A stretch of DNA of 64,000 bases from Mycobacterium sp. E2479 (GTDB taxonomy: Bacteria; Actinomycetota; Actinomycetes; Mycobacteriales; Mycobacteriaceae). Position numbers and translations under genes: made by a program. The notes under the pieces were generated by a model, which was not told the origin of the DNA, searched no databases, and worked only from the letters and a program-made list of their open reading frames with translations. How positions within the stretch are numbered: position 1 is the first letter of the stretch; each line of letters starts with the position of its first letter. The stretch spans positions 1 through 64,000 of the forward strand of contig NZ_LZJR01000128.1 in assembly GCF_001667925.1 (NCBI RefSeq). Direction: 5' to 3'. Below are positions 42,353 to 50,904 of the stretch, piece by piece.

Positions 42353-43528
42353 CTACTCGGCGATCACGTCGTTCCATGGGGTCCGCCTGGCGATCGCGGC
42401 ACGGTAGCGCGCTAGTTTTCGCGGCTCATTCACACACAGCGCGCCGCGGATCAGCCCACCGGCTCCGAAGAGGACAACCATCGATGTGTCGTTGTCTTGC
42501 CGCATGTGAATATGTTCAGCGCCGTCGGTGCGTCCGGCAAAACGGATCTTGGCATCGAACTGGTCGGACCAGAAGTAGGGAATCGACGCAAGGGGACCCG
42601 CGTGTCCGAGTAACGTGCGGGCTGCTTTTCGGCCCTGCTCGACCGCGTTGCTCCACTGTTCGACGCGCATCTGTTCGCCGAATAACGGGTTGTACCAACG
42701 CGCGATATCGCCGGCGGCGACGACACCGGGAGCACTCGTGCGCAGTTGCGAATCACAGACCACGCCATCGGACACAGCGACGCCACTACCCCGTAGCCAG
42801 TCCGTCGCGGGCGTCGCGCCCACTCCCGCCAAGACCACATCGGCGGCAAGCACCGTTCCGTCCCGCAAGTGCAGCTTGTAGCCGCATCCGTTGGTCTCGA
42901 CCTGCGTGATCATGTTTTCGCAGTACATAGTTACGCCATGACTCTCATGCCGACGCTTGAACCAGTGACCCGCCTCGCTACCCAGCACCCGGGTCAACGG
43001 AGTTGGTGCCGCTTCGACCACTGATACGTCCATTCCGAGCGCGGACGCGGTCGCGGCGACCTCGAGTCCGATGAACCCCGCACCGATCACCGCGAGGTGG
43101 CTGCCCGCGTCAAATTGCGTATGCAGCGCTGTCGCATCGTCGAGGGTGCGCACCGTGTAAGCGTGTGCGTCGCTATCGAAGAGGGGAAACCGGCGCGCAC
43201 GCGACCCCGTGGCCAGAATCAGCCCGTCGTAGTCGAGGTGCGCACCGCCGGCCAGTTGCACCCTGCGGCGGCGCGCGTCCAGGCCCACGGCGGGTCGGCC
43301 AAGACGTAGATCGACGTTGTGCGATGCATACCAGGCTGGTTGCTTGAGCAACAGTTTGTCGACGTCGGGACCAAGGCGCAAAGCGTCTTTCGACAGAGGC
43401 GGGCGGTCATACGGGAGATGGCGTTCGGCCCCGACAAGCGTGATCCGGTCTTGGTATCCGTTCTCGCGGAGGCTTTCGATCGCGTGCACTGCGGCCAGCG
43501 AAGCGCCCACGATGACGACCTGGCGCAC
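42353..43528 (-). CDS. FAD-dependent ferredoxin-NAD(+) reductase of the dioxygenase system
   Basis: A 391-residue oxygenase-coupled flavoreductase. FAD binding is VVIVGASLAAVHAIESLREN, the NAD site is HLAVIGAGFIGLEVAATA, and the second FAD motif is GVVAAGDIARWYNP. It passes electrons from NADH to the ferredoxin encoded just upstream (three bases apart). That ferredoxin in turn feeds the Rieske dioxygenase encoded at 50.9-52.8 kb or one of the P450s. GTG 43528 is the start. Family: BphA4/CamA/ThcD type. Confidence 0.9.
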   Translation of the reverse strand: MRQVVIVGASLAAVHAIESLRENGYQDRITLVGAERHLPYDRPPLSKDALRLGPDVDKLLLKQPAWYASHNVDLRLGRPAVGLDARRRRVQLAGGAHLDYDGLILATGSRARRFPLFDSDAHAYTVRTLDDATALHTQFDAGSHLAVIGAGFIGLEVAATASALGMDVSVVEAAPTPLTRVLGSEAGHWFKRRHESHGVTMYCENMITQVETNGCGYKLHLRDGTVLAADVVLAGVGATPATDWLRGSGVAVSDGVVCDSQLRTSAPGVVAAGDIARWYNPLFGEQMRVEQWSNAVEQGRKAARTLLGHAGPLASIPYFWSDQFDAKIRFAGRTDGAEHIHMRQDNDTSMVVLFGAGGLIRGALCVNEPRKLARYRAAIARRTPWNDVIAE

Positions 43529-43531
43529 CAG

Positions 43532-43735
43532 CTAGCCGTTCTCGACGGTGATGGCGCGGGCGGGGCAGGCGCGGGCCGCGTCCGCAGCACGCGCCCGCTG
43601 CTCTTCCGGCGGATCGTCCGTGAACAGTACGGCCTTTCCGGAGACGTCGTCGAGGTCGAACAGTTCGGGCGCTTCCATCATGCAGCAGGCATAGCCCTGG
43701 CACGCCGTCAGATCGATTCGCACCTTCAAGCCCAT
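43532..43735 (-). CDS. [3Fe-4S] ferredoxin
   Basis: A 67-residue single-cluster ferredoxin of the P450/oxygenase-linked kind (Fer4_19-like). Cys residues are in TACQGYACCMMEAPELF, and the last is in ARACPARAIT. The motif has three cluster Cys with a non-Cys residue at the fourth place, as expected for [3Fe-4S]. Rieske dioxygenases usually take electrons from a Rieske or [3Fe-4S] ferredoxin, and actinobacterial PAH systems use the latter. It is placed between the enamidase-like and reductase genes. Confidence 0.9.
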   Translation of the reverse strand: MGLKVRIDLTACQGYACCMMEAPELFDLDDVSGKAVLFTDDPPEEQRARAADAARACPARAITVENG

Positions 43736-43741
43736 CTGTGT

Positions 43742-44983
43742 TTATCTCCTCCCAGCAACAAGTTTCGGGGTTAACGCGGCAGGGATTGCCTGCGCATCCT
43801 CGAGGTGCCGCAGCTCCGGCTCGATGGTTGCGAGCCGTGCCGCCCGCGGCGTATTACGGCTGCGCAGGGCGGTCACCTCGCCGCCGCACACCACGGCACT
43901 GATGCCCGGGATATCGCCGATCGCCAGTGCTCCCCGCGCGTCGGGTGCGGTAGAACCCCACGGCGCGTCCATGATGACGAAATCGGCGGCGGCCCCTTCG
44001 TAGATCAACCCAGCTTCCAACCCCCAGACGCGAGCGTTGTTGCCAGTCGCCATTGCCCACACCCGAGCGGGATCCATCCCCGACAGCGAGGACAGCTCGG
44101 CGATTGTTTTGATCACTCCCAAGGGCATCACGCCAGTGCCGGTGGGCGTGTCGGAACCGATGACGACGCGGCGCAGCTGTCCGCAGTCTTCGGCCTTGCG
44201 CAGGATGCGAACCGCCGACTTCAAGTTGCCGGCCTGCACCAGCTGCAGCGCCATCGCGGTCTGCTCGATGACCTGGTCGACCCCAGATTCCGCCAGGGCG
44301 GTGGGCCCGCCGTTGATGTGCCCGCACACGTCGGGCCGCAGGGTCATCAGGTGCTCCGGCGATATCGGTTTGCTGCCGGGGATGCTCGCCCCGCCCGAAT
44401 GACACATCACGGTGATCCCATGCTGTTGCGCCCACCGGACTTGATCCGCACCATCGGCCGGGTCAGCGTAGGCGCCAAAGCCGAATTTGGCCAGATGAAT
44501 TCCCGCGCGCTGCAGCTCGGCGAAATCCTCCTCCTGAAGCGTCGGTTCCAACACCACCGCGCCCGCGTGAACGGTCATTCCCCCTGGCCGGAAATTGTCG
44601 AAGCACTCCTTCGCCGCGATCGCCAACGCCTTTACACCCAACGCGGTGTGTGGCCGCCCCTGCGCATGGATTTCGCCGGGAGAGATGACCCGGGTGATTC
44701 CCCCGTGGACGTAGCTGGCCAAAAAGTCGACCGTCTTCTGTCGGGGCGTGTAGTCACCGAGCACTACGTGACAGTGCGAGTCGATCAGCCCGGGCGCGAC
44801 CGTGCTGCCCTGTGCATCGAGAACTGAATCCGCACTGTCGATTTCGTCGATCACGTCGGCGTGGTGACCGACCGCGATAATTACGCCCTCGCGGCAGACG
44901 ACGCTGTCTGCGTCAGCGAGAACGGGCTCGTCCAGATCACCGGAGAGAACGGCGCCGGCGCCGGTGATGGCGAGGGTGCTCAC
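43742..44983 (-). CDS. Enamidase-like metal-dependent amidohydrolase
   Basis: A 413-residue amidohydrolase-superfamily protein. Metal-site motifs are IDSHCHVVLGDY, KFGFGAYADP, VMCHSGG, VCGHINGG and GSDTPTGTG. Several stretches match what I recall of enamidase from anaerobic nicotinate degradation: PRQKTVDF, HGGITRVISPG, GRPHTALGVKALAI, GDIPGISAVV and SRNTP near the end. Enamidase opens a cyclic enamide (tetrahydro-6-oxonicotinate) with release of ammonia. A homologue in an oxygenase operon suggests a nitrogen-containing ring. The GTG start overlaps the stop of the AA_synth gene (GTGA) and the end is six bases from the ferredoxin gene. Confidence 0.75.
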   Translation of the reverse strand: MSTLAITGAGAVLSGDLDEPVLADADSVVCREGVIIAVGHHADVIDEIDSADSVLDAQGSTVAPGLIDSHCHVVLGDYTPRQKTVDFLASYVHGGITRVISPGEIHAQGRPHTALGVKALAIAAKECFDNFRPGGMTVHAGAVVLEPTLQEEDFAELQRAGIHLAKFGFGAYADPADGADQVRWAQQHGITVMCHSGGASIPGSKPISPEHLMTLRPDVCGHINGGPTALAESGVDQVIEQTAMALQLVQAGNLKSAVRILRKAEDCGQLRRVVIGSDTPTGTGVMPLGVIKTIAELSSLSGMDPARVWAMATGNNARVWGLEAGLIYEGAAADFVIMDAPWGSTAPDARGALAIGDIPGISAVVCGGEVTALRSRNTPRAARLATIEPELRHLEDAQAIPAALTPKLVAGRR

Positions 44984-45579
44984 ACCGATGCCTTTTCCCG
45001 CGCCTGTTCCCGGGCCTCCTCGACTGTCATCCCACCGACCCGCGCGTTGATGCGGCCGCGGTTGGCGACAGCGGCGATCACCACCAGTTCGTCGGGATGG
45101 GGGGCATCGGGAAGGTGTACCGCGACCGCGTCGTAGTGGCTGCGCACCCAAATCTCGTCTTTGTAAGCCAGCGGAATGTCGATCACTACCCCTGGCGCAC
45201 CGACCTTGGTGACCGAGGTGATCCACGCATTGCCGCCACCCACGGCGTCGCGCAACGCGTTGCCGAAGATCGTCGTCAACGCCGCGTTGATGTGTTCCTG
45301 CTCTCCGTCGACGCCGACCAACCCGCCCTTGCCGTAGCTTTCGACCGGCTCACCCAGTAGCCGCGCCGCCTCGACTCCGAGCCATGTCCCCAGCTGCTGG
45401 GATGCCTCGACAAGCGAAGACAGGTCTTCGACGAATCCTTGCCCGGCGAATGGATTTTTGACGATCGCACACACGGCCACCTTGCGTAACGGCGCGCCAT
45501 CAGAGCGCCCTGCAACGAGCCGGGTCTCGTCGACCACAGCAAAGGATTTACGAACGATCAGCCCGGGTCGTTGTTCCAC
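44980..45579 (-). CDS. AA_synth family protein (PF06684), first gene of the operon
   Basis: A 199-residue protein of the amino acid synthesis family. It shows VRKSFAVVDETRLVAGRSDG, ICAIVKNPFAG-type sequence (AVCAIVKNPFAGQGFVEDL) and GKGGLVGVDGEQEHINAAL. The function of this family is not firmly known; members often sit beside amidohydrolases and ring-opening amidases. GTG 45579 has GGAGG six bases upstream. Coupled by GTGA overlap to the enamidase-like gene, it opens the minus-strand operon down to 37727 and faces the divergent LuxR gene. Confidence 0.75.
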   Translation of the reverse strand: MEQRPGLIVRKSFAVVDETRLVAGRSDGAPLRKVAVCAIVKNPFAGQGFVEDLSSLVEASQQLGTWLGVEAARLLGEPVESYGKGGLVGVDGEQEHINAALTTIFGNALRDAVGGGNAWITSVTKVGAPGVVIDIPLAYKDEIWVRSHYDAVAVHLPDAPHPDELVVIAAVANRGRINARVGGMTVEEAREQAREKASV

Positions 45580-45747
45580 CGGTCGCCTCCAAGTCTCATT
45601 TCGGTCGTTAACTCGTATGCGAGCGTATGGAGCGCAGGACATCGATTTCTTGCCCCAACTGGGTAAATTCGAGGGCTTCGCGCCACCCGACGACGCCCTG
45701 GGGTCAGACTGGGCGTGAGTTGTTTCATGCCCAACGTCTAATGTGAG

Positions 45748-45760
45748 GGTTGACACAACC
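45748..45760. promoter_or_regulatory. Inverted repeat in the operon/LuxR divergent promoter (45580-45819)
   Basis: GGTTG-ACA-CAACC lies in the 240-base gap between the operon start and the divergent GAF-LuxR gene. CGTATG is also repeated directly at 45613 and 45623. Either could be the regulator's site. This gap should hold both promoters. Confidence 0.4.
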
Positions 45761-45819
45761 ATGGGCCTGATTCGGCTCACCGTCCCTGGCAACGCGTCGA
45801 CGTCAGAAGGTGCAGAACC

Positions 45820-46881
45820 ATGCAGTCGATAGACCTCGAAAGCTCAGACATTCGCGGCTCCTACGCGAGCGCGTTGCAAGCGGCCCTCACCCTCGACGAG
45901 GTAACCGCAGCCTTCATGACAGTGGCCGACGCCCTGATTGGCTCCGATGCCTTCGGTGTCTATCGGTTCAGCTCGAGTGTCTACGAGGTGGCGTCGTGCC
46001 ACGCGTCGACTTCGTCGCACTTTCTGGACGCGTACGAACGCTTCGGTCGTGCGGACGACCCCGTGTTGAACTTCGCCGTCAACCGCAAAACGCCGATCGA
46101 TTCGTCGCGGCTTAGTTCTCCCTCGATGTGGGAAAGCTCGGCTGCCCGCGCGGTATTGGCGATCGAAGGCTACTGCCACTCGCTGGAGGCACCGGTGATC
46201 GTCGGGGGCAACGTTTTCGGAACCATCAACTTCGCCCGTCGCACGGATCGGTCGGAATTCACCGAGGATGACCTGATCCTGGCCCAGTTCGCTTCCGAAC
46301 AACTCGGCCTTGCGGCCGAACGAGCGCTGCGGTTCGAAGGTATCGGCCGCAAGGCAAACGTTCTGGAAGACGCTTTCGACCGCATGCCCCAAGCTGTCTT
46401 CATCACCGACCTGGAATCGCGGATTCTCTTTCAAAACCGCGCCGCGAGCACCCTGATCTCTTCGCGACAGTCATCGACGGGCCAATCGGTCTCCGATGCG
46501 ATCGCGGATGCGATGCGCGTCTTCCGTACCGAAGACAAGCGTGTTCACACCCGCAGCGTGAAGAGCTCGGCCGGCCAAGATCTCATCACGAAGTCGTTCC
46601 GTCTGCCCGACTCCCAAAACGCCGCAATGACGTTGGCCTACCAGGCCGACCGTGAAGCGGCGAAAACCCTGCCCGTCTGGAATGTCTTGTCGCGCCGCGA
46701 ACAGGAGATCGCCGAACTGGTCGCGCGGGGACTGACTACCAAGCAGATCGCCGGGCAGGCTTTCGTCAGCGAGAACACGGTGAAGCAGCATCTCAAGCGG
46801 ATCTTCGCCAAGGCCGACGTCCACAATCGCGCGGAGCTTGTCCAGTTGATTTGGTCACACGGAGACAAACCAGAACGATAA
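45820..46881 (+). CDS. GAF-domain LuxR-family transcriptional regulator
   Basis: A 353-residue regulator. Residues 1 to about 170 form a GAF-like sensor (SDAFGVYRFSSSVYEV; VGGNVFGTINFARRTDRSEF). A short PAS-like linker follows (AVFITDLESRILFQNRAAS). The C-terminal LuxR helix-turn-helix is at about 283-345 (LSRREQEIAELVARGLTTKQ, ending VSENTVKQHLKRIFAKADV). GAF-LuxR proteins of this kind control aromatic and alkene degradation genes in actinobacteria. It is divergent from the AA_synth-led operon and upstream of the C-C hydrolase gene, so it is the best candidate for the pathway regulator, with an aromatic intermediate as ligand. Confidence 0.9.
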   Translation: MQSIDLESSDIRGSYASALQAALTLDEVTAAFMTVADALIGSDAFGVYRFSSSVYEVASCHASTSSHFLDAYERFGRADDPVLNFAVNRKTPIDSSRLSSPSMWESSAARAVLAIEGYCHSLEAPVIVGGNVFGTINFARRTDRSEFTEDDLILAQFASEQLGLAAERALRFEGIGRKANVLEDAFDRMPQAVFITDLESRILFQNRAASTLISSRQSSTGQSVSDAIADAMRVFRTEDKRVHTRSVKSSAGQDLITKSFRLPDSQNAAMTLAYQADREAAKTLPVWNVLSRREQEIAELVARGLTTKQIAGQAFVSENTVKQHLKRIFAKADVHNRAELVQLIWSHGDKPER

Positions 46882-47071
46882 GGCTTTTGCCACCTCGGAA
46901 TCCGCCGGCAAAGGTACCCGTTCGGGGTTCGCGGCGGCCGTCTGCGCACTTTTAGATTGGTGACGTAGGCCGAGGCCGGCATCCGCATCGCGAGAGGCTG
47001 CACGATATTCAACCGGGTTCGCCGCGCCCGCAGGTCGACGACTCGTATCGATGCAAGAGAAAGAGGGCCAC

Positions 47072-48226
47072 ATGACCACCAGCGGTTCAGCCGTGTCGAA
47101 CCAGGACGCGCTTTCGCTCATCGAACTGTTTCCGCAAGACGAGGATTGGTCGATACAGACCATGCGTCTGCTGGCCCAGGTGTCGGTTGGAGGTGCCGAC
47201 CTTTTCGAGTGTAGCCGTACCGCGGCGCGCATCGGCACCAAAACCACCGACACGGAAATCTGGTACCGCGAATGGCACAAGACAGCCAATGACGTTGCTG
47301 CCCAAGGGGAAGAGGCGTTGGCGCGGGGCGAGCGGATGACCGCTCGTCGCGCCTTCTTCCGATCGTGCAGCTACCATCGTCACTCCGAGTTCTTCCTTAG
47401 CTCCGATGATCCGCGCCGCACTCAGGCATACACCGACGGCCGCAACAACTTTCGGCGCGCAGCCGAATTGACGGGTGGATTGATCGAGCGGATCGAAGTG
47501 CCCTTCGAAGGCCAGACGATGGAGGGGTACATTGTGCGTCCGGACGGGTCCGGGGCCGCTCGGCCAACGGTGCTCTTTCTAGGAGGCGCCGACTCATGGG
47601 CGGAAGAGCTGTATTTCCTCGGCGGCTCGGAGTTCCCCGCCCGCGGGATGAACGTTGTCATGGTCGACACCCCCGGCCGCGGCAGCTCACTGCGATTCAA
47701 GCAAATGTACAGCCGCCCAGACTATGAGGTGCCCGTGCAGGCTGTCCTCGATCACCTCGAACATCGTGGCGACGTCGATTCCGAGCGCTTTGGTTTGGCC
47801 GGAGTCAGTTTCGGCGGTTACTACGCCCCGCGTGCGGCGGCCTTCGAGCCCCGGATCAAAGCGGTGGCCGCGTGGTGTGGCACATGGAGCATCCTCACCG
47901 ATTTTTACGAGTTCTATCCCGCGCTGCAAGATCAGCTGCAATGGCTGAGCGGATCGAAGGATGACGCCGAGGCCCGCCGCAAATTGGCCGCGTTCACCCT
48001 CGAAGGTGTCGCGGACCGAATCACCGTTCCCGTCTACGTCATGCACGGCACTCGTGACATCATCATGGACGTCGCCGGCGCCCGGAGGTTCGTCGACGCG
48101 CTAACCACGAGGGATGTCACCGTCGACATCTATGACGAGGCCGGCTCACTGCACTGCAGCTATGACTATCTTGTGGTCGCCGCCTCGCGCCTGGCCGACT
48201 GGTTCGTCCACCGTCTCATCGAATGA
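47072..48226 (+). CDS. FrsA/DHPON-hydrolase-like alpha/beta-hydrolase (possible C-C hydrolase)
   Basis: A 384-residue protein with a helical N-terminal cap domain of about 140 residues and a C-terminal alpha/beta-hydrolase core. Catalytic residues: Ser in GVSFGGYYAPR, Asp in HGTRDIIMD and His in GSLHCSYDY. Family members include 2,6-dihydroxypseudooxynicotine hydrolase, which cuts a C-C bond in nicotine breakdown, and FrsA-type esterases. That would suit a beta-diketone or N-heterocycle intermediate here. ATG 47072 follows AGAGGG. It is the only gene downstream of the LuxR regulator on its strand, and its end overlaps the convergent SDR gene by 11 bases. Confidence 0.8.
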   Translation: MTTSGSAVSNQDALSLIELFPQDEDWSIQTMRLLAQVSVGGADLFECSRTAARIGTKTTDTEIWYREWHKTANDVAAQGEEALARGERMTARRAFFRSCSYHRHSEFFLSSDDPRRTQAYTDGRNNFRRAAELTGGLIERIEVPFEGQTMEGYIVRPDGSGAARPTVLFLGGADSWAEELYFLGGSEFPARGMNVVMVDTPGRGSSLRFKQMYSRPDYEVPVQAVLDHLEHRGDVDSERFGLAGVSFGGYYAPRAAAFEPRIKAVAAWCGTWSILTDFYEFYPALQDQLQWLSGSKDDAEARRKLAAFTLEGVADRITVPVYVMHGTRDIIMDVAGARRFVDALTTRDVTVDIYDEAGSLHCSYDYLVVAASRLADWFVHRLIE

Positions 48227-48983
48227 GCTTGCCGTCGCGGCGGGCAAAGACACCGGAGGCCGCCTGATCCCTCGGTTTGACGACGATCTGGTCGAGGTTG
48301 ACGTGTGCTGGGCGGCTGGCGACGAACCCGATGACTTGCGCGACGTCTCGTGCGAGCAGTGGCTCGATGTCCTCGTATACGCCGGCGGCACGCTGCTCGT
48401 CACCACCGAAGCGAACCATCGAGAATTCGGTCTTCACCCGGCCCGGCGCGATCTCGGTCAAACGCACGGGCAGGCCGAGCAACTCGCCACGTAACGTGCG
48501 GTGCAGCGCGGCCTGGGCGTGCTTGGCGGACGTGTAACCCGATCCGTTATCGTAAACGCTCAGCGCCGCAACGGATGTGACAGTCACGATCAGTCCGTCG
48601 CCGGAGCCGACCAGCTTGGGCAGCAGAGCTTTGGTAAGACGCAAGGTGCCCAACACGTTGGTTTCCCACATCCATCGCCAATCGTCGAGGTTCGCGTCGG
48701 CCACGGAAGCCAAACCTTTCGCGCCGCCCGCGTTGTTCACCAACACATCGACTCGTTCGACCGCGTCGGCGAATTCTCGGACGGAGTCCTCTGACGTCAC
48801 ATCCAACGGCAGTGCGGTCGCATCTATGCGCTTAGCCAATCGACGCAGCCGGTCAATCCGTCGAGCACCGACGTAGACGTGAAATCCCCGCTCTGCCAAC
48901 TCTTCAGCGGTGGCTTCGCCGATGCCCGAGCTGGCGCCTGTGACCACCGCCACCCGTTGCGCAATCTTCGAGGTATCCGTCAT
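48216..48983 (-). CDS. Short-chain dehydrogenase/reductase
   Basis: A 255-residue classical SDR with TGASSGIGEATA, VLVNNAGG, catalytic Ser in TVTSVAALS and YTSAKHA as YxxxK. The GARR after the second strand suggests NADP(H). The segment EIAPGRVKTEFSMVRFGGD matches the YdfG-like group that reduces 3-hydroxy acids and similar compounds. It follows the lipase gene by five bases on the same strand and could act on an alcohol or ketone released by it. Confidence 0.88.
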   Translation of the reverse strand: MTDTSKIAQRVAVVTGASSGIGEATAEELAERGFHVYVGARRIDRLRRLAKRIDATALPLDVTSEDSVREFADAVERVDVLVNNAGGAKGLASVADANLDDWRWMWETNVLGTLRLTKALLPKLVGSGDGLIVTVTSVAALSVYDNGSGYTSAKHAQAALHRTLRGELLGLPVRLTEIAPGRVKTEFSMVRFGGDEQRAAGVYEDIEPLLARDVAQVIGFVASRPAHVNLDQIVVKPRDQAASGVFARRDGKLIR

Positions 48984-48988
48984 ATCGG

Positions 48989-50296
48989 TCAGATCTCCCC
49001 ACAGTTGGGAGTCGTGGGTACTCCGTTGAATCGGCCCGCGACCCACTGCATCCCACGCTCGCCGTCGACGAAATACGTCAGTAAATCGTTGATTGCCAGC
49101 TTGTTGAAGATCGGGGGTTCTTCGTTGGTCCAGAATTGAACGTCGGCGCCCTTGGCGCACCAGTCCAACGCCGTTTGGTGGGCGGCGCCCCACGGTATCA
49201 ACGGGTCGTATCGATTGATATCGATGAAGACCGGCGCTTTCGGACTCAACGTGCCTACCCGCTGCGCGGCGAAGACGGTTTTGAGTGGATCGGACTCGAG
49301 CATCTGCTGATAGTCGGTGTTGAAGTAGGGCTGAGAATGCCGGAATTCGTATCGGATGACGGTTTGGCCAAAACACTCCAGCCGGGTCTGGTCAACAAGT
49401 TGCGCCCCCCTGGGCGTGAGGGTCTCCATCAGGCCGGGCCTGAGTTCGGGATAGGCGGCGAGAACGCCGTTGACCAGGTAACCCAGTCCGCCCTCGAGCA
49501 ATCCGCCGTCGGCAAATGCTGGGATGAGGACGGGGTCAGTGGCCGGCGCACCGGCCCATGCCCCGACGACATGCAGCTCCGGAGCGTAGCTTGGGGCCAG
49601 CTCCACAGCTGAAGCTGACGCACCGCCGCCCTGTCCATATCCCCAAAAAGCCACCGGGCCATCTGGATTCAGTGAGGTGTCCGGCAGACGCATCGCGGCT
49701 CGTGCCGCATCGATCAGCGCATAGCCCTGGGGAAGCCGCATGAACGCCGGGGACGGGAGACCGGTGCCCACCCCGTCGTAGTCGGTGACCACGATGGCGA
49801 ATCCGCGCGCCACCATGGTCGCGATGAACCCCTCCTCGTACCACATGGTGATGTCCGTGCCGCCGCCATAATGGATGCCCTGATTGGCAAGCCGGGACGG
49901 CGCACACTGGTCACCCAGACCGGGCAGGTTTGGCCCGTAGGCGATAAGGGGGCGCGGCCCAGTGCCGGGCCACGGATTGTCGGGTTCGTAGTAGGTACCG
50001 GTGACCGCGATCGGTACGCCACGATTATCGGTGCTGCGGTACATGATTCGCGTTCCGCGCGCCACATATGCGCCGAGCTGACCGGATGGCTCCAGCACCA
50101 ACCGCGACGGCTCGGACCGAATCAGATCGCCCGGCACGCCGTCGGGCAACGGATCGGGAATCGTGTAAAACTCGGTGTACTGGCTCTCATCGGCGTGAGC
50201 CGTGGCGGGTGCGGCTATCAGGCACAGTAGCGCGGCCAGCACGACCGCAACGACAGCACACCGCTTGGTCACGCCCAGTCCAATTGACGTTAGCAT
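48989..50296 (-). CDS. Secreted lipase/esterase of the LIP family (PF03583)
   Basis: A 435-residue exported hydrolase. The signal peptide (KRCAVVAVVLAALLCLIAAP, then ATAHA) precedes a lipase domain with RSTDNRGVPIAVTGTYYEP and the nucleophile in GYGQGGGASAS. Asp is in INRYDPLIPWG, and a His in a later helix. The family comprises secretory triacylglycerol lipases of fungi and actinobacteria. ATG 50296 gives the signal; longer versions add non-signal sequence. It heads a two-gene unit with the SDR. It may release an ester-linked substrate outside the cell. Confidence 0.85.
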   Translation of the reverse strand: MLTSIGLGVTKRCAVVAVVLAALLCLIAAPATAHADESQYTEFYTIPDPLPDGVPGDLIRSEPSRLVLEPSGQLGAYVARGTRIMYRSTDNRGVPIAVTGTYYEPDNPWPGTGPRPLIAYGPNLPGLGDQCAPSRLANQGIHYGGGTDITMWYEEGFIATMVARGFAIVVTDYDGVGTGLPSPAFMRLPQGYALIDAARAAMRLPDTSLNPDGPVAFWGYGQGGGASASAVELAPSYAPELHVVGAWAGAPATDPVLIPAFADGGLLEGGLGYLVNGVLAAYPELRPGLMETLTPRGAQLVDQTRLECFGQTVIRYEFRHSQPYFNTDYQQMLESDPLKTVFAAQRVGTLSPKAPVFIDINRYDPLIPWGAAHQTALDWCAKGADVQFWTNEEPPIFNKLAINDLLTYFVDGERGMQWVAGRFNGVPTTPNCGEI

Positions 50297-50576
50297 TGGA
50301 CTACACCACTTTATTGTGCGTCGCGGACGGTAAATTGTCATCGCAACTTGGGCATGCATGTGATTCCGGTCTCCTTTGAGCGGCATATGTGATTCAGGCC
50401 AAATCTTATTGGTCCAGACGACTCCATTTGTCACCCAGTTACGTACATTTATTAATGCATCGTTGCCCGGCGCGCGATTGCCGCGGTACGGAGAAAATTA
50501 GCGATGCCGCAAGAGGATGTTCGAGGATGCGCGGCCCGATCCCGCTGGTGCGCAATGTAAATCGACCGGACCCCTT

Positions 50577-50595
50577 ATGCCGGGACACCCGGTAT
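50577..50595. other. Stable hairpin in the 366-base gap 50297-50662
   Basis: ATGCCGGG-ACA-CCCGGTAT forms an 8-base-pair stem (one G-T pair), flanked by GGACC and GGTCC that can extend it. There is no T-run. It lies downstream of the dioxygenase unit and upstream of the lipase unit, both on the minus strand, so it may end or stabilise the dioxygenase transcript. The rest of the gap is more AT-rich than its surroundings and has no gene I can support. Confidence 0.45.
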
Positions 50596-50662
50596 GGTCC
50601 AGCCTGCTGACGGCTGATTTACGATTACGGCGCTATTCTTTGTGCCGGTCTGAGTCGTTATT

Positions 50663-50890
50663 TTAATTGCCCGGGACGGCCGCCGCGAGTATTGATGTGA
50701 GCACGTCGGAATCAACTGCCGTCAATGCCTCCAAAACGACAGGATCGACAAATGCCTCGGTTCCTCTGCGTAGTGACTTAATGTGCAGCCGCGACCCATT
50801 GCCCCGAACGGCCGCCCGGACGACGACTTCTGCAAATTCATTCGTTAGGCGGAGGCTGTGCGAGTCACAATCTTCATGATGCTGGGTCAT
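50663..50890 (-). CDS. 75-residue protein co-encoded with the Rieske dioxygenase
   Basis: A small protein starting MTQHHEDCDSHSLRLTNEF with ATG 50890 and GAGG eight bases upstream. It lies 14 bases after the beta-subunit stop and is thus the third gene of the dioxygenase unit. It contains VVVRAAVRGNGSRLHIKSLR and an acidic/hydrophobic C-terminal helix (LEALTAVDSDVLTSILAAAV). No Cys pair for a cluster and no known domain are seen. It could be an assembly or stability factor for the oxygenase. Confidence 0.65.
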   Translation of the reverse strand: MTQHHEDCDSHSLRLTNEFAEVVVRAAVRGNGSRLHIKSLRRGTEAFVDPVVLEALTAVDSDVLTSILAAAVPGN

Positions 50891-50904
50891 AACGCCGGCC
50901 TCAC

